Assembly (NCBI RefSeq): GCF_030758315.1 | Contig: NZ_CP132336.1 | Coordinates: forward strand, 4,059,001-4,123,000 | Direction: 5' to 3' | DNA: 64,000 bases | Source: Pararhizobium sp. IMCC3301 | GTDB taxonomy: Bacteria; Pseudomonadota; Alphaproteobacteria; Rhizobiales; GCA-2746425 | Shown here: positions 28,103 to 37,140 of the stretch, one piece after another | How positions within the stretch are numbered: the first letter of the stretch is position 1 | Layout of the letters: every line of letters begins with the position of its first letter | Made by a program: the position numbers and the translations under genes | The notes under the pieces: model-generated | Databases searched by the model: none | Told to the model about the DNA's origin: nothing | Seen by the model: the letters and a program-made list of their open reading frames with translations, nothing else

Positions 28103-28402
28103 ATGATGATGGACACACTTAAAATTCTGACGGTCTCGCTGACGATGGGTATCGCCCCCCTGGTGGTCCAGGAATCGATGACGGGAGCCTATGCACAGGA
28201 CTGCCTCAGCAATGCTCAGGCGAGTGATGCTGTACGCAGCGGTTCGGCAAAGCCACTGTCTGAGATCAGGAGACGCGTGACCCAGGATGGCGGAAAGATC
28301 GTCAGCGCTCAATTGTGCCTCCAGGGTAATGGTTATGTCTATGTGATTTCAGTCTTGCAGCCCGACGGGCAGGTAAAAAATATGTCAGTGAGCGCGGATT
28401 AG
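28103..28402 (+). CDS. feuN: FeuN-like small secreted protein (PepSY-like)
   Basis: A 99-residue protein with a signal peptide (cleavage probably after GAYAQ, about residue 29) and a short mature domain with two cysteines and the PepSY-like pattern PLSEIRRRVTQDGGKIVSAQLC...YVYVISVLQPDGQV. The start at 28103 has AAGAAAGG upstream. It lies 260 bases before the FeuP-like regulator. In Sinorhizobium a small periplasmic protein, FeuN, is encoded before feuPQ and restrains that system; the assignment here rests on position, size and export and is not certain. Confidence 0.6.
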   Translation: MMMDTLKILTVSLTMGIAPLVVQESMTGAYAQDCLSNAQASDAVRSGSAKPLSEIRRRVTQDGGKIVSAQLCLQGNGYVYVISVLQPDGQVKNMSVSAD

Positions 28403-28662
28403 ATTCTGCCTGTCGACCATAAATCATGTGACGGGGCTGGCATGTTGTGCCGCCCGGCCCGGCTTCCCGGGAGCTTGGCCGTGTTGCTGATGTCCTTATC
28501 TAAAAAGGTGTGAGTTGCCGTCGGGCAGACGCGTAAATTTGATGCGCAGGTGAGCCAGACCAGCGACGCCTTCCGGCAAAAGCTTCTATATGGAGAGGAA
28601 ACGATCTAGAGTTTGACCCGGGACCAATCCCGCACCGGGCGGAACAGGATCAGAAGGGACCT

Positions 28663-29325
28663 ATGCGTGTTCTCGTAATTGAAGATGAGCCGGATCTCAA
28701 TCGCCAGTTGAAACAGGCTCTGGAAGACGCCGGCTATGTTGTGGATGCTGCGACAGACGGTGAAGATGGGCATTTTCTCGGAGATACAGAACCTTATGAC
28801 GCCGTGGTGCTGGATGTCGGACTGCCCACGATGGATGGTATCAGTGTATTGGAAGCATGGCGGCGCGATGGCCGGACAATGCCGGTTCTCCTGCTGACGG
28901 CGAGAGACCGCTGGACTGACAAGGTTCAGGGCATTGATGCCGGCGCTGATGATTATGTTGCCAAGCCATTTCACATGGAAGAAGTGCTGGCGCGTCTGAG
29001 AGCGTTGGTCAGGAGGGCCGCCGGTCATTCCTCCAACGAGATCACCTGCGGTCCGGTTCGGCTCGACACCAAGGGCAACCGCGTGACGGTTGAGGGCATG
29101 TCACTCAAACTCACGGCGCATGAATTTCGCACTCTGTCTTACCTGATGCATCATCAGGGCAAGGTGATTTCCCGAACTGAGTTGACCGAGCACTTGTATG
29201 ATCAGGATTTTGACCGCGATTCCAATACCATCGAAGTCTTTGTCGGCCGTCTGCGCAAAAAGCTTCCGGACGGGTTGATCGAAACGATTCGCGGCCTCGG
29301 TTACCGGATGGGGCAGGCTGAGTGA
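28663..29325 (+). CDS. feuP: OmpR/PhoP-type response regulator, FeuP-like
   Basis: Two-domain regulator of 220 residues. The receiver has the acidic pair E7/D8, the phosphorylated D51 (VVLDVGLP) and K101 (AKPF). The winged-helix DNA-binding domain covers about 125-218 (LTAHEFRTLSYLMHHQGKV, TIEVFVGRLRKKL). In Sinorhizobium FeuP controls cyclic glucan export under low osmolarity, and its orthologues act with FeuQ. The stop overlaps the GTG start of the kinase (29322-29325). An AGAAGGGA ribosome-binding site lies just upstream. Confidence 0.9.
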   Translation: MRVLVIEDEPDLNRQLKQALEDAGYVVDAATDGEDGHFLGDTEPYDAVVLDVGLPTMDGISVLEAWRRDGRTMPVLLLTARDRWTDKVQGIDAGADDYVAKPFHMEEVLARLRALVRRAAGHSSNEITCGPVRLDTKGNRVTVEGMSLKLTAHEFRTLSYLMHHQGKVISRTELTEHLYDQDFDRDSNTIEVFVGRLRKKLPDGLIETIRGLGYRMGQAE

Positions 29326-30698
29326 TTCGGCGCGCGCTGCCAAAGCCCGACTCGCTTGCGCTGCGCTTGTTCCTGTCGTCAGCGGTGCTGATGGGAATTG
29401 GTCTTCTGGCCGCCGGCCTTGTTCTCACGAACCTCTACGGCAGATCCGTGAGGACCGCCTTTGACGGGCAGTTGGAGGCCTATGCAAACGCACTGATTGG
29501 AGCTTTGGCGACACAAATGCTGGGCCAGGGTGATGCAGTGTCTTTGTCGGCACCGGAAAATATCGGCGAAGCGCGCTTTCTGGAGCCGCTGTCCGGCTGG
29601 TACTGGCAGATAGGAGATGACCAGGGATCTATCCTGTTCACGTCGGATTCATTGATAGGCAGCAGTCTGGATTTCGTGCAATCGGATACAGCGCCGTCAG
29701 CAGATGATACGCTGCGGGGCCCCGGGGGAGATGCCATCAGGCTGTTTCAGCGCAGCTATGTCCTGCCAAATGAGGCTGAGCTGGTGATTGCGGTTGCCGG
29801 AAATGTATCGCAACTGAATCAGGATATTGCAGATTTCCGCTCCAGTCTGATGGCCACATTCCTTGTATTCGCGGCGTTTCTGGGCTTTGCGATTTATCTC
29901 CAAGTGCGTCTGGGGCTGCGCCCGCTGGAATCGATTCGCGGTGCCCTGCTGGACGTTCAGGCTGGGCGGAAGCAGAAAATCACCGGGACATACCCCTCGG
30001 AAATTGCCCCTGTCGTCAACGAGATCAACGGGCTGATTGACGCGAATCACGGAATTGTGGAGCGGGCCAGAACTCATGTTGGCAATCTTGCGCATGCACT
30101 GAAAACGCCCTTGAGCGTCATCACCAATGAAATGTCGGGCAACACCGCCAGGGACAGGAAAATTTCCGACCAGGTTACCGTAATGCGTGATCAGGTAAAT
30201 CATTACCTATCTCGCGCCAGTTCTGTCGCAGGTCTGGCGGCCGTTGGAACCGCCACGCCGGTAAGGCCGGTCATCGAAAGTCTGGTGCGTGCAATGCAGA
30301 AAATCTATCGTGACAAGGGCCTGACCATCACGGCGACATTCGAAGACGATATTGTGTTTCGCGGTGAAAAACAAGATCTTGAAGAAGTCAGCGGCAATTT
30401 GATCGACAACGCCAGTAAATGGGCCCACTCTAAAGTCGCACTTCGCGTTTACAAAGTCACGAAGGCCAACTGGGCGTTGTGTGTCGAAGACGATGGCCCC
30501 GGTATGACGTCCGAGCAATCCAAGCTTGCTTTGAAACGCGGCAAACGATTAGATGAAACTGTTGCAGGCAGCGGTCTTGGCCTGTCGATTGTCCTGGAGA
30601 CTGCGAATCTGTATAGTGGAACCATAAAATTGGAACGCAGTGCGATGGGCGGATTAAAGGCGAAACTGACTCTTCCCTGTGTCGCGAATGACAAATAG
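29322..30698 (+). CDS. feuQ: Sensor histidine kinase, FeuQ-like
   Basis: Inner-membrane kinase of 458 residues, partner of the preceding regulator. Membrane segments lie at about 16-38 and 176-196, enclosing a periplasmic domain of about 135 residues, followed by a HAMP region. The phosphorylated histidine is in NLAHALKTPLSVI (about H263), and ATP-binding motifs are NLIDNASKW, DDGPGM and GSGLGLSIV. The GTG start overlaps the regulator stop. A small FeuN-like protein upstream could bind its periplasmic domain (inference from rhizobial FeuNPQ). Confidence 0.9.
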   Translation: MIRRALPKPDSLALRLFLSSAVLMGIGLLAAGLVLTNLYGRSVRTAFDGQLEAYANALIGALATQMLGQGDAVSLSAPENIGEARFLEPLSGWYWQIGDDQGSILFTSDSLIGSSLDFVQSDTAPSADDTLRGPGGDAIRLFQRSYVLPNEAELVIAVAGNVSQLNQDIADFRSSLMATFLVFAAFLGFAIYLQVRLGLRPLESIRGALLDVQAGRKQKITGTYPSEIAPVVNEINGLIDANHGIVERARTHVGNLAHALKTPLSVITNEMSGNTARDRKISDQVTVMRDQVNHYLSRASSVAGLAAVGTATPVRPVIESLVRAMQKIYRDKGLTITATFEDDIVFRGEKQDLEEVSGNLIDNASKWAHSKVALRVYKVTKANWALCVEDDGPGMTSEQSKLALKRGKRLDETVAGSGLGLSIVLETANLYSGTIKLERSAMGGLKAKLTLPCVANDK

Positions 30699-30832
30699 AT
30701 GGAGTTTTACAAAGGAACAGAAAAATGTTGTTGTTTGGCACAATTGCGCCATTTTGCTGTGAAAACAAACCAAGTGAACATGCGTATGCGGTACGGCATT
30801 AGTTTCGGATCGCACAGGAAGGAAAAAACGAA

Positions 30833-31294
30833 ATGAATCTTAAAGTATTGGCGACCCTCACTGTGTTCAGTCTTGCATTGGCAGGCTGTCAGAATGTCGG
30901 ACCTAAACAAGGCGTAGGAACCGTTGCAGGCGCAGTTGCCGGCGGCGTAATCGGAAATCAGTTTGGCGGAGGCAGCGGCAAGGTTGCCGCGACAGCTCTC
31001 GGCATCGTCGCCGGTGGTCTTATCGGAAGTGAGCTCGGTCGCTCCCTCGACGAACAGGATCGCCGCCGCGCTTATAATGCAGAATATCAGGCTCTGGAAA
31101 GCGGTCGTATCGGCTCTCCTGTTGTCTGGCGTAATCCGGATAATGGCCATTACGGTGAAGTTGTGCCGACTCGCAGCTATCGCAGCAACAATCTGCAGTG
31201 CCGCGAATACACGCACACCGTCTATATTGACGGTCGGCCGGAGACTGCGCGGGGCACTGCTTGTCGCCAGCCTGACGGATCATGGCGGATATAA
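30833..31294 (+). CDS. Glycine-zipper outer-membrane lipoprotein (17 kDa antigen type)
   Basis: A 153-residue lipoprotein. The lipobox LALAGC places the lipidated cysteine at about residue 19. It is followed by a glycine-zipper segment (GTVAGAVAGGVIGNQFGGG, GIVAGGLIGSELG) and a C-terminal domain with VVWRNPDNGHYGEVVP and CREYTHTVYIDG, as in the rickettsial 17 kDa surface antigen family. It has its own ribosome-binding site (AGGAAGG) and a terminator behind it. The role is probably outer-membrane structure; it is not known in detail. Confidence 0.88.
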   Translation: MNLKVLATLTVFSLALAGCQNVGPKQGVGTVAGAVAGGVIGNQFGGGSGKVAATALGIVAGGLIGSELGRSLDEQDRRRAYNAEYQALESGRIGSPVVWRNPDNGHYGEVVPTRSYRSNNLQCREYTHTVYIDGRPETARGTACRQPDGSWRI

Positions 31295-31353
31295 CGGCCT
31301 GATTGCAGGATCGCGCATCCGCTGACAAAAGCGGATAACGATATTTTGAACGG

Positions 31354-31380
31354 AAAGGGCTGGCATTGTTCAGCCCTTTT
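31354..31380 (+). terminator. Rho-independent terminator of the lipoprotein gene
   Basis: Stem AAAGGGCTG / CAGCCCTTT with an 8-base loop, ending TTTTCATTTTT. It lies 60 bases after the lipoprotein stop and separates it from the ccm operon. Confidence 0.85.
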
Positions 31381-31497
31381 CATTTTTCTGAACGGGTCTT
31401 CAGTCGGGTTTTCCTTGCGGCCTTCGCCGTCAGGGCTTACATCCTGAATCTGATAGATATGCATTTATTTGAATTTGTAATTACGGGCTGACCCTCA

Positions 31498-32652
31498 ATG
31501 CTGTTCTGGATTGTCTTAACAATCATGTTGGGAAGCGCAATTTTTTTGGCCATTCTGCCATTGTTGCGCAGCGCCCGAAATGACTCTGCAACTGCCGAAA
31601 CCTTCGATAATGATATTGCAGTGTTCAAGGATCAACTGGCCGAAATCGAGCGCGACCTGAAACGCGGCGTGCTCAATGAACGGGATGCGGAATCCGCACG
31701 CTCGGAAATAAGCCGACGTCTGATCGAGGCCAACGCAAAGGCCGAAAACACTTCAGAAACAGCAGCATCCGGGCAAAAGGCGACTCTGTTTCGTAAGTTT
31801 TCTGCAGCGTTTGCGTTTGTCGTTGTTCCTGTGATCGCCGCGTTGATGTATGTGACACTCGGCAGTCCTGAACTAAACGATCAGCCTCTGCAGGCACGCG
31901 TGCAGAATCAGCAGCAGAACTCTGATCAGAGTCAGATTCTTGGTCTGGTGGAGCGTGTCGAAACCCATCTTGCCGCCAATCCCGATGATGATCAGGGCTG
32001 GGAGGTTGTCGCGCCGGTCTATCAGCGAATGGGTCGCTATGACGACGCTGTGCGGGCATTCGAGAACATAATCAGGTTGCGCGGAGACACCGAGCCGCGC
32101 CTGTCAGATCTGGGGGAAGCGATCGTGCTCAGCCAGGAAGGCGTGGTGACCCAGCGCGCCGAAAAACTGTTCCAACGTGGCATTGCACTGGATGCGACGG
32201 CCATCAGGCCGCGCTTCTTTCTGGCCATGGGCCTCACTCAGGAAAGCAAATTCCAACAGGCAGCTCAGGCTTGGGAGGCACTGCTGGAAGAAGCAACCCC
32301 GCAATCCGCCTGGGCACCCGGCGCCTTGGATCAGTTGAATATGGCGCGCAGCCAATTGGGTCTGCCGCCGGCCGAGCCCAGCAACAGCGCCGCTTCTATC
32401 ATGAGCCTGTCTCAGCAGGAACAACAGGAGATGATTTCCACAATGGTTGCCGGTCTGGCCGCAAAACTGGAGGAGGAGCCCGGCAATCTGGCGGACTGGT
32501 TACGGCTGATCCGGTCCTACGTCGTGCTCGAGCGCCCTGATGATGCCGTAGAGGCGTTGAGAAAAGCTGAAACGCAGTTTGCGTCAGATCAAAGAGCGAT
32601 GACAGAATTGAATGATATGGCTGGCAGCCTGGGTCTGACAGCCCAAAATTGA
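31498..32652 (+). CDS. ccmI: Cytochrome c biogenesis protein CcmI (CycH)
   Basis: Apocytochrome c chaperone of the system I haem-attachment machinery, 384 residues. Two membrane segments (about 2-22 and 99-118) flank a cytosolic loop with FKDQLAEIERDLKRGVLNERDAESAR, typical of CcmI. The periplasmic C-terminal part holds TPR repeats (DQGWEVVAPVYQRMGRYDDAVRAFENI). It starts the ccmI-E-F-H operon, the usual rhizobial cycHJKL order. Confidence 0.93.
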   Translation: MLFWIVLTIMLGSAIFLAILPLLRSARNDSATAETFDNDIAVFKDQLAEIERDLKRGVLNERDAESARSEISRRLIEANAKAENTSETAASGQKATLFRKFSAAFAFVVVPVIAALMYVTLGSPELNDQPLQARVQNQQQNSDQSQILGLVERVETHLAANPDDDQGWEVVAPVYQRMGRYDDAVRAFENIIRLRGDTEPRLSDLGEAIVLSQEGVVTQRAEKLFQRGIALDATAIRPRFFLAMGLTQESKFQQAAQAWEALLEEATPQSAWAPGALDQLNMARSQLGLPPAEPSNSAASIMSLSQQEQQEMISTMVAGLAAKLEEEPGNLADWLRLIRSYVVLERPDDAVEALRKAETQFASDQRAMTELNDMAGSLGLTAQN

Positions 32653-32731
32653 GAATCGTCCAGAACTGACACCAAATTCTGAGAATGGCGAAGTGAAGAT
32701 CTCAAATTAAGTACAGAACGGTAAGGATCCA

Positions 32732-33184
32732 ATGACCAGAAAGCAAAGACGTCTGACCATGATTGCGACGGCTGGCAGTATTCTGGCGATTGCGGCCGGA
32801 TTGGTCCTGTTTGCCCTGACTGATCGTATTGTGTTTTTCAATTCGCCCAGTGATATCGTGCAGGGCGGGGCAGCGCCGGGCGAGCGGATTCGTCTCGGGG
32901 GACTTGTGGAAGAAGGCAGTGTTGTGCGCACTGAAGGATCGGTCATCACCTTCCGCGTCACGGATACCGGCAACAGCGTAAATGTGGTCTTTGACGGCAT
33001 TTTGCCGGATTTGTTCCGCGAGGGGCAGGGTGTTGTTACAGAAGGTTCATTAGGTGACGACGGGGTTTTCGTGGCAGACATTGTGTTGGCAAAACATGAC
33101 GAAACCTATATGCCGAAGGAAGTTGCTGACGCGCTGAAAGAGCAGGGTGTCTGGCAGGGAGATGATGCTCCTGTCACGAATTAG
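32732..33184 (+). CDS. ccmE: Cytochrome c haem chaperone CcmE (CycJ)
   Basis: Membrane-anchored periplasmic protein of 150 residues that carries haem covalently to CcmF. The N-terminal anchor spans about 9-30. The haem-binding histidine is H122, with Y126, in AKHDETYMP. The beta-barrel core includes [13 protein letters not shown] and [18 protein letters not shown]. Its TAG stop is created by a short intergenic repeat. The gap to ccmI is 79 bases. Confidence 0.96.
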   Translation: MTRKQRRLTMIATAGSILAIAAGLVLFALTDRIVFFNSPSDIVQGGAAPGERIRLGGLVEEGSVVRTEGSVITFRVTDTGNSVNVVFDGILPDLFREGQGVVTEGSLGDDGVFVADIVLAKHDETYMPKEVADALKEQGVWQGDDAPVTN

Positions 33185-33200
33185 AGCATTTCCTGATTAC
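33182..33200 (+). repeat. Half-palindromic intergenic repeat, copy 2
   Basis: TAGAGCATTTCCTGATT, matching the start of the element after mrpC (TAGAGCGTTTC) in 10 of the first 11 bases. As there, its first three bases are the stop codon of the upstream gene. No right arm is visible. Confidence 0.35.
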
Positions 33201-33225
33201 ATCTAATCTTTGAAGGGGTGAAACT

Positions 33226-35208
33226 GTGATTTCGGAACTTGGTCATTTTGCGCTTTTGCTGGCACTTGCCTTATCCGTAGTCCAGGCACTGGTTCCCCTG
33301 CTTGGTGCCCATCGCGGCGATGCCCGATTGATGGCGGTTGGCAGCTCGACGGCGATCGGAGTATTTGTCTTTATCGCGCTTGCCTTTGCCGCACTGACCT
33401 ATGCCTATGTGGTCTCTGATTTTTCTGTGCGCAACGTCTGGGAAAACTCGCATTCGCAAAAGCCGCTGCTGTTCAAATTCACCGGCGTTTGGGGCAATCA
33501 TGAAGGTTCCATGTTGCTGTGGGTCGGCATACTGGCCCTGTTCAGCACTCTGGTGGCATTGTTCGGACGCAACCTTCCAGATCAGTTGAAGGCCAATGTG
33601 CTTGCGGTGCAGGGTTGGATTGCCTCCGCCTTTCTTCTTTTCATCATCCTGACGTCGAACCCGTTCGCGCGGATGTCGCCGGCCCCTTTTGAGGGACGCG
33701 ATCTGAATCCTATTCTGCAGGATATCGGCCTCGCGATACACCCGCCGATGCTGTATCTCGGCTATGTCGGGTTTTCGGTGGCGTTTTCCTTTGCTGTAGC
33801 GGCACTGATCAGCGGACGAATCGACGCCGCCTGGGCGCGCTGGGTGCGGCCCTGGACTTTGACAGCCTGGCTGTTTCTCACATTCGGCATCGCGATGGGG
33901 TCCTACTGGGCCTATTACGAACTTGGCTGGGGTGGCTGGTGGTTCTGGGACCCGGTCGAAAATGCCAGCTTCATGCCGTGGCTGTTCGGCACTGCTTTGT
34001 TGCACTCAGCTGTTGTCATGGAAAAGCGCAATGCCCTGAAAATCTGGACGATTCTGCTGGCGATCCTGACCTTTTCAATGTCGCTGCTGGGAACCTTTCT
34101 GGTGCGCTCGGGCGTCCTGACCAGTGTCCACACATTTGCCTCCGATCCGGCCCGCGGTGTTTTTATCCTGATGATACTGCTGCTGTTTATCGGTGGTGGT
34201 CTGGGATTGTTCGCGATGCGTGCCGGCACATTGAAGCAAGGCGGAATTTTCGCCCCGATTTCCCGCGAGGGCGCTCTGGTATTGAACAATGTGCTGCTGA
34301 CAACGGCTGCAGCCACCGTTCTGGTCGGGACGCTTTATCCGCTCGCTCTGGAAGCCCTGACCGGTGAAAAAATTTCGGTGGGCGCGCCCTATTTCAACCT
34401 GACTTTCGGTCCGTTGATGCTGCCCCTGCTACTGGCCATGCCATTCGGCCCGTTTCTGGCCTGGAAACGCGGTGATCTGAAGGCGGTTGTACAGCGCCTG
34501 TCCTGGGTATTCGGACTGGCTGTCATAGCCATACTCGCAACATTTTCGTTTCAGACAAAGACCTCTTTTGCAGCGCCTTTCGGGATGGCGGTCGGGGTCT
34601 GGCTGGTGTTCGGTGCCCTTGCGGAACTGATTGATCGGGCCCGGTTTTTCCGTGTTCCCTTCATGACGGCAGTCTCCAGGCTTATCGGCCTGCCGCGCTC
34701 GGCCTTTGGTACCACCCTGGCCCATGCCGGCATGGGCATTACCGTGCTTGGCATCGTTGGTGTCAGTGTTTATGAGCACGAGGCTGTGGCCGTCGCAAGC
34801 CCTGGCGACACAATCGAAATAGCCGGTTATTCCATAACACTGGATGGGATTCGTCCCAATAGCGGCCCCAATTTCACCGAGCAGGTGGCCGATATGACAG
34901 TACGCCGCGACGGCGAGATTGTGGCCGTGCTGTCACCGGCCAAACGCCTGTATCAGGCGCGTAATTTTCCCACAACGGAAGCCGGCATCAAGACCTTCGG
35001 TGTCTCTCAGCTTTACGCAACACTGGGTGATTTCAACGACGATGGTGCAGTGGTTGTTCGCGTTTACCACAAACCGATGATCCTGATGCTGTGGTTTGGC
35101 GCGCTGTTCATGGGCGCGGGCGGCATCGTATCTCTCACCGACAGACGCTTGCGGGTGGGCGCTCCCAAACGCGCAAAAGCCGCGTCTGTCATGGCACCGG
35201 CGGAATAG
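33226..35208 (+). CDS. ccmF: Haem lyase subunit CcmF (CycK)
   Basis: Large inner-membrane protein (660 residues, about 14-15 helices) that joins haem to apocytochrome c together with CcmH and CcmI. The tryptophan-rich haem-handling motif is WGGWWFWDPVENASFMPWL at about residues 235-255. Other family stretches are GNHEGSMLLWV and GTFLVRSGVLTSVHTFA. The GTG start at 33226 has AAGGGG upstream. The ccmH gene follows after 3 bases. Confidence 0.96.
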   Translation: MISELGHFALLLALALSVVQALVPLLGAHRGDARLMAVGSSTAIGVFVFIALAFAALTYAYVVSDFSVRNVWENSHSQKPLLFKFTGVWGNHEGSMLLWVGILALFSTLVALFGRNLPDQLKANVLAVQGWIASAFLLFIILTSNPFARMSPAPFEGRDLNPILQDIGLAIHPPMLYLGYVGFSVAFSFAVAALISGRIDAAWARWVRPWTLTAWLFLTFGIAMGSYWAYYELGWGGWWFWDPVENASFMPWLFGTALLHSAVVMEKRNALKIWTILLAILTFSMSLLGTFLVRSGVLTSVHTFASDPARGVFILMILLLFIGGGLGLFAMRAGTLKQGGIFAPISREGALVLNNVLLTTAAATVLVGTLYPLALEALTGEKISVGAPYFNLTFGPLMLPLLLAMPFGPFLAWKRGDLKAVVQRLSWVFGLAVIAILATFSFQTKTSFAAPFGMAVGVWLVFGALAELIDRARFFRVPFMTAVSRLIGLPRSAFGTTLAHAGMGITVLGIVGVSVYEHEAVAVASPGDTIEIAGYSITLDGIRPNSGPNFTEQVADMTVRRDGEIVAVLSPAKRLYQARNFPTTEAGIKTFGVSQLYATLGDFNDDGAVVVRVYHKPMILMLWFGALFMGAGGIVSLTDRRLRVGAPKRAKAASVMAPAE

Positions 35209-35211
35209 TCT

Positions 35212-35673
35212 ATGCGCAAACTCCTTATATTCCTGATGCTTGGTCTGCTCATCACACCCGCTCTGGCGGTGGAACCGGACGAGGTTCTGGATGACCCGGT
35301 AATGGAAGCCCGTGCCCGTGATTTATCGGCAGAACTGCGCTGCATGGTGTGCCAGAACCAGTCGATTGATGAATCAAATGCACCCTTGGCCAGAGATCTG
35401 CGGCTTCTGGTGCGCGAGCGCATCGTTGCCGGTGACAGCAATGAAGATGTGCTGACGTTTCTCGTCGCCCGCTACGGCGAGTTTGTTCTGCTCAAACCGC
35501 GCTTCAACATGGCCAATGCGATCTTGTGGATCGCCCCACTCGCGCTGCTGATTCTGGCCGCCGGAATTGCCTTTGCATCATTCCGCACCAGGCGTAATCA
35601 GAACATTGAAGAACAGCCGCTCAGTGACGCGGAACACGAAACTCTCAAGAAAATTTTATCTGCTGACAGTTGA
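35212..35673 (+). CDS. ccmH: Apocytochrome c thiol reductase subunit CcmH (CycL)
   Basis: Periplasmic thiol-disulfide protein of 153 residues that reduces the CxxCH haem-binding cysteines. A signal peptide (about 1-19) precedes the active site LRCMVCQNQSI with C44 and C47; one membrane helix (about 102-121) anchors the C-terminus. It closes the ccmI-E-F-H operon. The ccmABCD and ccmG genes are not in the window and must be elsewhere if the pathway is complete. Confidence 0.95.
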   Translation: MRKLLIFLMLGLLITPALAVEPDEVLDDPVMEARARDLSAELRCMVCQNQSIDESNAPLARDLRLLVRERIVAGDSNEDVLTFLVARYGEFVLLKPRFNMANAILWIAPLALLILAAGIAFASFRTRRNQNIEEQPLSDAEHETLKKILSADS

Positions 35674-35728
35674 TACGTGATCATTCCGGGCGCATCTTGC
35701 CGGTATTCCTCGGCAAGAAAGGGCGTCC

Positions 35729-36967
35729 ATGGCTGGAGTTCAAAAAGTCACATTTACTGGCAGCAAGGGCGAAGCCCTGGCCGCACGCATGGATATGCCG
35801 GCGGGCCTGATCCGCGCCACAGCGATTTTTGCCCATTGTTTCACCTGCTCAAAAGACATTCTGGCCGCCAAACGGATTGCCGGCGAATTGTCCACAAGGG
35901 GCATTGCGGTTCTGCGCTTCGATTTTACCGGTCTTGGCGCGTCTGATGGTGATTTTGCCAACACCAATTTTTCTTCCAATGTGGGTGATCTGGTGCGCGC
36001 GGCGGATTTTCTGCGGCAGAATTATGAGGCCCCGAGCATCCTTGTCGGCCACTCCTTGGGAGGAGCTGCAGTGCTGTGCGCGGCAGGCGCAATTCCTGAA
36101 GTCAAAGCAGTTGCGACCATAGGTGCGCCGGCCGATGCGGACCATGTGATCCAGAATTTCGGTGCAAGTCTGGATGCAATCGAGCGCGACGGAGAGGCCA
36201 CTGTTACCCTGGCAGGCCGCCCCTTCAAAATACAGAAGCAGTTTCTGGAAGATATCCGTACCCAGTCTATCGAGCAGCATATCGGCAAGTTGAAGCGCGC
36301 CTTGATGGTGCTCCACTCGCCGATTGACCAGACAGTGGGGATCGAGAATGCCGGCAGGATATTTGCCGCGGCTAAACATCCAAAAAGTTTTGTGTCACTG
36401 GATTCCGCCGATCATCTTTTGTCGAACCCGGAAGACGCTGCATACGCAGCTGAAGTGATCTCGGCCTGGGCCGGTCGTTTCATTGCTGCCGACCGGCCGG
36501 TTGTTACATCACCTGACCGCGAAGGCGTGCTCGTCGCCGAAACCGGCGAGGGCAAGTTCCAGAATTTTGTGCGCAGCGGCAAGCATCGTCTGCTGGCCGA
36601 TGAACCCATCTCTGTCGGCGGCCTGGACAGCGGGCTTTCGCCTTATGATTTTCTCGCCGCGGCGCTGGGTGCCTGTACATCAATGACATTGCGAATGTAT
36701 GCCAATTTCAAGAACCTCGATATCGGGCCAATCTCAGTCACTGTTCTGCATGAAAAAATACACGCCGCAGATTGTGAAGCCTGCGCGGAAGAGCTGAAAA
36801 GCACCTCCGGTAAAATCGATCAGTTTGAGCGGCGGATTTCTGTCGGCGGCAGTGTTGACGCAGCGCTTCAGAAAAAATTGCTGGAAATCGCCGATAAGTG
36901 TCCGGTTCACAAGACCCTGGAAGGCAAAGCCGGCATCGTAACCCGAATTGTTCCGGAACAGGCCTGA
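35729..36967 (+). CDS. Fused alpha/beta hydrolase - OsmC-family protein
   Basis: Two-domain cytosolic protein of 412 residues. The N-terminal alpha/beta hydrolase (about 1-255) has the nucleophile elbow GHSLGG and a DSADHL histidine region. The C-terminal OsmC-like domain (about 275-405) has GGLDSGLSPYDFLAAALGACTSMTLRMYA with the peroxidatic-type cysteine, and a second cysteine in DKCPVHKTLEG. OsmC proteins reduce organic hydroperoxides; the fused form is known but its substrate is not. GAAAGGGCG is the ribosome-binding site. Confidence 0.9.
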   Translation: MAGVQKVTFTGSKGEALAARMDMPAGLIRATAIFAHCFTCSKDILAAKRIAGELSTRGIAVLRFDFTGLGASDGDFANTNFSSNVGDLVRAADFLRQNYEAPSILVGHSLGGAAVLCAAGAIPEVKAVATIGAPADADHVIQNFGASLDAIERDGEATVTLAGRPFKIQKQFLEDIRTQSIEQHIGKLKRALMVLHSPIDQTVGIENAGRIFAAAKHPKSFVSLDSADHLLSNPEDAAYAAEVISAWAGRFIAADRPVVTSPDREGVLVAETGEGKFQNFVRSGKHRLLADEPISVGGLDSGLSPYDFLAAALGACTSMTLRMYANFKNLDIGPISVTVLHEKIHAADCEACAEELKSTSGKIDQFERRISVGGSVDAALQKKLLEIADKCPVHKTLEGKAGIVTRIVPEQA

Positions 36968-37140
36968 TCCACGAAAACTGCAAGCGGTAAGCGCAAGCGG
37001 GTGATTTCATTGCGATTTCAAGGGCATCAAAATTACAAAAGTTTAAGTCCTCTGAAACAGCGCGGTAAGGTGACTGGTCTTATCTCTCTCATCAACGGCG
37101 ATTGTCGCCAAATCGTTTTTGATGAGGAGAAACTCAAACC

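Noticed and set aside
28450-28490. GC-rich inverted stretch (CCCGGCTTCCCGGG) after the FeuN-like gene as a terminator
   Set aside because: Short, imperfect stem with no T-run; not strong enough to call.
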